From Pseudomonas beijingensis (GTDB lineage Bacteria > Pseudomonadota > Gammaproteobacteria > Pseudomonadales > Pseudomonadaceae), in NCBI RefSeq assembly GCF_030687295.1, contig NZ_CP117425.1, positions 1,182,001 through 1,246,000 of the forward strand: a DNA stretch of 64,000 nucleotides, given 5' to 3'. Each line of letters opens with the position of its first letter. The first letter of the stretch is position 1. The notes under the pieces were generated by a model. The model had not been told where the DNA came from, made no database searches, and saw nothing but the letters and a program-made list of their open reading frames with translations. Positions 59,449 to 64,000 of the stretch are shown piece by piece. Made by a program: the position numbers and the translations under genes.

Positions 59449-60552
59449 ATGGCTGGTCCCGGAATCAAATGGGTTATTGGTTTGGGCGTGTGTGCATTGT
59501 TGACGGGGTGCGGTGATAAGAAGCCCGAAGAAAAAGCCCTGCCACGGGTTTTCGTGCAGCAAGCCGTGCCCAGTGAATACGCGGCCTCGGTGACCCTGAC
59601 CGGCGACGTCCAGGCGCGGGTGCAGGCTGACCTGTCGTTTCGTGTGGGCGGCAAGATCATCGAGCGCAAGGTCGATGTCGGTGACCGGGTCTCGGCCCGG
59701 CAAGTGCTGGCCCGGCTCGATCCCCGGGACCTGCAGACCAACGTCGACTCCGCCGAGGCCCAGGTGGCCGCCGAGCAGGCGCGGGTCAAGCAGAGCGCGG
59801 CGGCGTTCGTGCGCCAGCAGAAACTCCTGCCCAAGGGCTACACCAGCCAGAGCGAATACGACGCGGCCCAGGCCCAACTGCGCAGCAGCCAGAGTGCGCT
59901 GACCGCCGCCCAGGCCCAATTGGCCAACGCCCGTGAGCAACTGAGCTACACCGCGCTGGTCGCCGAGGCACCGGGCATCATCACCGCGCGCCAGGCTGAA
60001 GTCGGCCAGGTGGTGCAGGCCACGGAGCCGATCTTCAGCCTGGCCCGGGATGGCGAGCGCGACGCGGTGTTCAACATCTACGAATCGCTGTTGAGCGAAC
60101 CACCGTCGGACCCGGCGATCACCATCAGTCTGCTGGACAACCCCGCCATCAAGACCACCGGCACGGTGCGCGAAATCACCCCTGCGGTGTCTGCCCAAAC
60201 CGGCACCGTGCAGGTCAAGGTCACCCTCAATGATTTGCCCGAAGGCATGCGCCTGGGCTCGGTGGTCAGCGCCACCGCCAAGTCCGCCGGCAAGACCGCC
60301 TTCGAACTGCCTTGGTCGGCCCTGACCAAGAACCTCAGTGAACCGGCCGTGTGGCTGGTGGACGGCGAGGGCAAGGCCCGGTTGCAAACGGTGACGGTCG
60401 GCCGTTACCTGACCGGCAAGGTCATCATCAGCGATGGCCTCAAGGGCGGTGAGAAAATCGTCACCGCAGGCGGGCAGTTGCTGCACCCTGGCGTACGCGT
60501 CGAGATCGCTGAAAACACCTACGGAAAATCCGCGCCGGGAGCCCAGCCATGA
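59449..60552 (+). CDS. triA: RND efflux periplasmic adaptor lipoprotein 1 (TriA-like)
   Basis: 367 aa. Lipobox LLTGC near residue 22. Lipoyl halves (VQADLSFRVGGKIIERKVDV; LVAEAPGIITARQAEVGQVV) and coiled-coil (AQLRSSQSALTAAQAQLANA). First of three overlapping genes with a second adaptor and an RND pump. In P. aeruginosa the two-adaptor arrangement is TriABC, an efflux pump known for triclosan, which uses an outer-membrane channel encoded elsewhere. The symbol is by analogy. Confidence 0.8.
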   Translation: MAGPGIKWVIGLGVCALLTGCGDKKPEEKALPRVFVQQAVPSEYAASVTLTGDVQARVQADLSFRVGGKIIERKVDVGDRVSARQVLARLDPRDLQTNVDSAEAQVAAEQARVKQSAAAFVRQQKLLPKGYTSQSEYDAAQAQLRSSQSALTAAQAQLANAREQLSYTALVAEAPGIITARQAEVGQVVQATEPIFSLARDGERDAVFNIYESLLSEPPSDPAITISLLDNPAIKTTGTVREITPAVSAQTGTVQVKVTLNDLPEGMRLGSVVSATAKSAGKTAFELPWSALTKNLSEPAVWLVDGEGKARLQTVTVGRYLTGKVIISDGLKGGEKIVTAGGQLLHPGVRVEIAENTYGKSAPGAQP

Positions 60553-61613
60553 AGCGTTTGTGGATGGTCTCGGCCGGTCTGTTGCTGGCCGCCTGCTCCA
60601 AGGAGGAAGCGCCGCCCGAACCGGTGCGCCCGGTGTTGTCCGTTGAGGTCCGGGCCCTCGACCAGCAGGCACTCGGGCGGTTCGCCGGGAATATCCAGGC
60701 ACGCTACGAAAGCAACGTGGGTTTCCGCGTGCCAGGACGCATCGCCAGTCGCAATGTCGATGTCGGCGCAGAGGTGAAGAAGGACGACCTGCTCGCCACG
60801 CTCGACCCCACCGATCAACAGAACCAGTTGCGCGCCGCCCAGGGCGATCTGGCGCGGATCGAGGCGCAGTACATCAATGCCCAGGCCAATGCCCGTCGCC
60901 AGCAGCAATTGTTCGACCGTGGCGTCGGGGCCCAGGCGCAACTGGACATCGCCCAGACCGATTTGAAAACCACTGGCGCGTCCCTCGAACAGGCCCGGGC
61001 CTCGGTGGAGCAGGCTCGCGATCAGCTCAACTACAGCGAGTTGCGCACCGACCACGACGCAATCGTCACTGCCTGGAATGCCGAAGCCGGGCAGGTGGTC
61101 ACCGCCGGCCAGCAAGTGGTGACCCTGGCCCGCCCGGACATCAAGGAAGCGGTGATCGACCTGCCGGCCGGGCTGGTTGAGCGCCTACCCTCGGACGTGG
61201 TATTCGAAGTCGCCGCGCAATTGGACCCGAGCACCCACACCAGCGCCATCGTGCGCGAGATCGAACCCCAGGCCCAGAGCGCGACCCGCACTCGCCGCGC
61301 GCGCCTGACGCTGACCGACACACCGCCAGGCTTTCGCCTGGGCACGGCCATCAGCGTGACCCTGAGCTCGACCATCGAACCGCGCATCGAGCTGCCGCTC
61401 AGCGCCCTGCAAGAGATCGACGGCAAGGCGCGCATCTGGCTCATCGACCCGCAGAGCCAGACGGTCTCACCCCGTGAGGTACGGATTCTCGAACGTTCGG
61501 CCAACTCGGTGCTAGTGGCCAACGGCATCAAGGCCGGCGACCGTGTGGTCAGCGCCGGCGTGAACAGTCTCCAGCCGGGGCAGAAAGTGAAACTCGACGA
61601 GGACGCACGATGA
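60549..61613 (+). CDS. triB: RND efflux periplasmic adaptor lipoprotein 2 (TriB-like)
   Basis: 354 aa. Lipobox LLAAC near residue 16. Lipoyl and coiled-coil parts are visible (ESNVGFRVPGRIASRNVDVG; TGASLEQARASVEQARDQLN). The ATG overlaps the preceding TGA, and its own TGA overlaps the pump start (ATGA both times), so all three genes are translationally coupled. Confidence 0.8.
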   Translation: MKRLWMVSAGLLLAACSKEEAPPEPVRPVLSVEVRALDQQALGRFAGNIQARYESNVGFRVPGRIASRNVDVGAEVKKDDLLATLDPTDQQNQLRAAQGDLARIEAQYINAQANARRQQQLFDRGVGAQAQLDIAQTDLKTTGASLEQARASVEQARDQLNYSELRTDHDAIVTAWNAEAGQVVTAGQQVVTLARPDIKEAVIDLPAGLVERLPSDVVFEVAAQLDPSTHTSAIVREIEPQAQSATRTRRARLTLTDTPPGFRLGTAISVTLSSTIEPRIELPLSALQEIDGKARIWLIDPQSQTVSPREVRILERSANSVLVANGIKAGDRVVSAGVNSLQPGQKVKLDEDAR

Positions 61614-64000
61614 AAGGGCCTTTCAACTTATCCGAATGGGCCCTGCGGCATCAGTCGTTCGTCTGGTACCTGATGTTCGTGGCGCTGTTGATGGGCGTGT
61701 TTTCGTACATGAACCTGGGTCGGGAGGAAGACCCGTCGTTCACCATCAAGACCATGATCATCCAGACCCGCTGGCCGGGCGCGACCCAGGAAGAAACCCT
61801 CAGGCAGGTCACCGACCGCATCGAGAAAAAACTCGAAGAGCTCGACTCACTCGACTACGTCAAAAGCTACACCCGTCCGGGAGAGTCGACGGTGTTCGTG
61901 TACCTGCTCGATACCACCGGGGCCAAAGAGATCCCCGAGATCTGGTACCAGGTGCGCAAGAAGATCAACGACATCCGTGGCGACTTCCCCCAGGGGCTGC
62001 AAGGGCCGGGCTTCAACGACGAGTTCGGTGACGTGTACGGGTCGGTGTACGCCTTCACCGGCGACGGCCTGTCGATGCGCCAGCTGCGCGACTACGTGGA
62101 GCAGGTGCGCGCCGAGATTCGCGACGTGCCCGGGCTGGGCAAGGTGGAGATGCTCGGCGAGCAGGATGAAGTGCTGTACCTGAACTTCTCCACGCGCAAA
62201 CTCGCCGCGCTGGGCATCGACCAGCGCCAGGTGGTGCAGAGCCTGCAATCGCAGAATGCCGTGACGCCGGCCGGGGTGATCGACGCGGGGCCGGAGCGGA
62301 TTTCCGTGCGCACGTCCGGGCAGTTCCAGTCGGAAAAAGACCTGGCCAACGTCAACCTGCGGCTCAATGACCGCTTCTATCGACTGGCCGACATCGCCGA
62401 CATCCGTCGCGGCTACGTCGACCCCGCCACACCGATGTTCCGCTTCAACGGTACGCCGGCCATCGGCCTCGCCATCGCGATGAAAAAGGGCGGCAACATC
62501 CAGGACTTCGGCAAGGCGCTGCATGCGCGCATGACCGAACTGACCGCCGACCTGCCGGTGGGCGTTGGCGTGCACACCGTGTCGGACCAAGCCGAGGTGG
62601 TGGAAGAGGCGGTCGGCGGCTTTACCAGCGCCTTGTTCGAGGCGGTGATCATTGTACTGGTCGTCAGCTTCATCAGCCTTGGCGTGCGCGCCGGGCTGGT
62701 GGTGGCCTGTTCGATTCCGCTGGTGCTGGCGATGGTCTTCCTGTTCATGGAATACAGCGGCATCACCATGCAGCGGATTTCCCTCGGCGCGTTGATCATC
62801 GCCCTCGGCCTGCTGGTGGACGACGCGATGATCACCGTGGAGATGATGGTCACGCGCCTGGAAAAAGGCGACAGCAAGGAACAGGCCGCGACGTTCGCCT
62901 ATACCTCGACGGCGTTTCCGATGCTCACCGGGACCCTGGTGACCGTGGCCGGTTTCGTGCCCATCGGCCTGAACGCCAGTTCCGCCGGCGAATACACCTT
63001 CACCCTGTTCGCGGTCATCGCCGTGGCGATGCTGGTGTCGTGGATCGTCGCCGTGCTGTTTGCCCCGGTGATCGGCGTGCACATCCTCAGCACCAACATC
63101 AAACCCCACAGCGCCGAACCGGGGCGGATCGGCCGGGCGTTCAACGGCGGCCTGTTGTGGGCGATGCGCAATCGCTGGTGGGCCATCGGCATCACCGTGT
63201 TGCTGTTCGTGCTGGCGGTGTTTTGCATGCGCTTCGTGCAGAACCAGTTCTTTCCATCGTCGGACCGGCCGGAAATCCTGGTGGACCTCAACCTGCCGCA
63301 AAACGCCTCGATGGACGAGACCCGTAAAGCCGTCGATCGCCTGGAAGCGACGCTCAAGGACGATCCGGACATCGCGCGCTGGAGCACCTACATCGGTGAA
63401 GGCGCGATTCGCTTCTATCTGCCGCTGGACCAGCAATTGCAGAACCCGTACTACGCGCAACTGGTGATCGTCAGCAAGGGTCTGGAGTCGCGCACGGCCC
63501 TGACCGAGCGCCTGCAAAAGCGTTTGCGCGAGGATTTCGTCGGCATTGGCAGCTACGTGCAGGCTCTGGAAATGGGCCCGCCGGTGGGTCGGCCGATCCA
63601 ATACCGGGTCAGCGGCAAGGACGTCGACCAGGTGCGCAAGCACGCCATCGAGCTGGCCACCGAGCTGGACAAGAACTCCCACATCGGCGAAATCATTTAC
63701 GACTGGAACGAACCGGGCAAGGTCCTGCGCATCGATATCGCCCAGGACAAGGCGCGGCAATTGGGCTTGTCTTCCGATGACGTGGCCAGGCTGATGAACA
63801 GCATCGTCAGTGGCTCGCCGGTGACCCAGGTCAACGACGATATTTACCTGATCAACGTGGTTGGCCGCGCTGAAGATGCCGAGCGCGGCTCGCCGGAAAC
63901 CCTGCAGAACCTGCAGATTGTCACGCCGAGCGGCACCTCGATTCCGCTGCTGGCGTTCGCCACGGTGCGTTATGAGCTGGAGCAGCCGCTGGTATGGCGT
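61610..64000 (+). CDS. triC: RND efflux transporter permease (TriC-like), truncated by window edge
   Basis: First 797 residues. TM1 lies at WYLMFVALLMGVFSYMNLGR. The porter domain follows (EDPSFTIKTMIIQTRWPGAT), then the TM block (AVIIVLVVSFISLGVRAGLV) with LGLLVDDAMITVEMMVTRLE, where the paired Asp of proton relay sits in TM4. Inner-membrane proton-driven pump; partners are the two adaptors upstream. The C-terminal ~220 residues are beyond the window. Confidence 0.88.
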   Translation, partial: MKGPFNLSEWALRHQSFVWYLMFVALLMGVFSYMNLGREEDPSFTIKTMIIQTRWPGATQEETLRQVTDRIEKKLEELDSLDYVKSYTRPGESTVFVYLLDTTGAKEIPEIWYQVRKKINDIRGDFPQGLQGPGFNDEFGDVYGSVYAFTGDGLSMRQLRDYVEQVRAEIRDVPGLGKVEMLGEQDEVLYLNFSTRKLAALGIDQRQVVQSLQSQNAVTPAGVIDAGPERISVRTSGQFQSEKDLANVNLRLNDRFYRLADIADIRRGYVDPATPMFRFNGTPAIGLAIAMKKGGNIQDFGKALHARMTELTADLPVGVGVHTVSDQAEVVEEAVGGFTSALFEAVIIVLVVSFISLGVRAGLVVACSIPLVLAMVFLFMEYSGITMQRISLGALIIALGLLVDDAMITVEMMVTRLEKGDSKEQAATFAYTSTAFPMLTGTLVTVAGFVPIGLNASSAGEYTFTLFAVIAVAMLVSWIVAVLFAPVIGVHILSTNIKPHSAEPGRIGRAFNGGLLWAMRNRWWAIGITVLLFVLAVFCMRFVQNQFFPSSDRPEILVDLNLPQNASMDETRKAVDRLEATLKDDPDIARWSTYIGEGAIRFYLPLDQQLQNPYYAQLVIVSKGLESRTALTERLQKRLREDFVGIGSYVQALEMGPPVGRPIQYRVSGKDVDQVRKHAIELATELDKNSHIGEIIYDWNEPGKVLRIDIAQDKARQLGLSSDDVARLMNSIVSGSPVTQVNDDIYLINVVGRAEDAERGSPETLQNLQIVTPSGTSIPLLAFATVRYELEQPLVWR

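Noticed and set aside
59325-60702. N-terminal extension of the AAA ATPase to 845 codons
   Set aside because: The extension lies antisense to the adaptor genes and is low-complexity; the ATG at 59325 has a good ribosome site and starts the canonical domain.

Overview
The window is a chromosomal segment of a fluorescens-group Pseudomonas. The evidence is the high GC content, a complete lap biofilm locus in the Pseudomonas order, many Pseudomonas-type REP/REPIN repeats (GTGGGAGCGAGCTTGCTCGCGA and GTGGCGAGGG families), and typical Pseudomonas small families such as DUF6124, DUF2789 and DUF6916. Nothing indicates a plasmid or prophage. The sequence carries about ten single-base indels, mostly in homopolymers or repeats, that split otherwise intact genes. 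I treat these mainly as sequence errors and annotate the genes as single loci.

Region by region. 1-2369 (minus): start of a three-gene operon, DUF3050 haem-oxygenase-like protein, AurF-type di-iron N-oxygenase, then an NRPS that runs off the edge. This is the order of the mgo/pvf operon, which makes diazeniumdiolate/pyrazine-N-oxide type signals. 3054-3788: GntR/FCD regulator. 3949-25743: lapG, lapD, a dense REP block, a small conserved gene, the giant adhesin lapA (minus, about 4,130 aa, with four 100-aa and twenty-one 106-aa repeats), then lapE, lapB and lapC. Together these form the c-di-GMP controlled adhesin retention and type I secretion system. LapD binds c-di-GMP and sequesters the protease LapG. 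LapG cuts LapA at a TAAG site, and LapEBC exports LapA.

26147-29857: a TauD-type dioxygenase and an SsuABC/TauABC-type transporter, probably for organosulfur scavenging. 30027-30690: a DUF6124 gene preceded by a hairpin-rich leader with UUCG tetraloops. 31012-35379: a membrane protein, a TIGR01777 epimerase and an unusual fusion of a degenerate alpha/beta hydrolase with a PEP-synthase-like kinase.

35642-53116: the most interesting block. It holds three HlyD/RND-type adaptors (one fused to an M50 site-2 protease), a GNAT, a DUF6916 protein, a tail-collar protein, a sulfotransferase, a 2,410-aa LEPR/DUF4347 repeat adhesin, a TolC-like outer membrane lipoprotein, an aspartyl/asparaginyl beta-hydroxylase-like oxygenase and a second sulfotransferase-like protein. 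It looks like a dedicated export and modification system for a second giant surface protein, but no ABC ATPase is present.

53286-64000: SPFH/NfeD pair, DUF2789, an alpha/beta hydrolase plus a sigma54-type regulator, a MetQ-like binding protein, a small ORF, an AAA ATPase, and a TriABC-like RND pump with two adaptors, which runs off the right edge. AT-rich motifs before the TauD operon, the hydrolase and metQ resemble one another and suggest a shared sulfur-starvation control.
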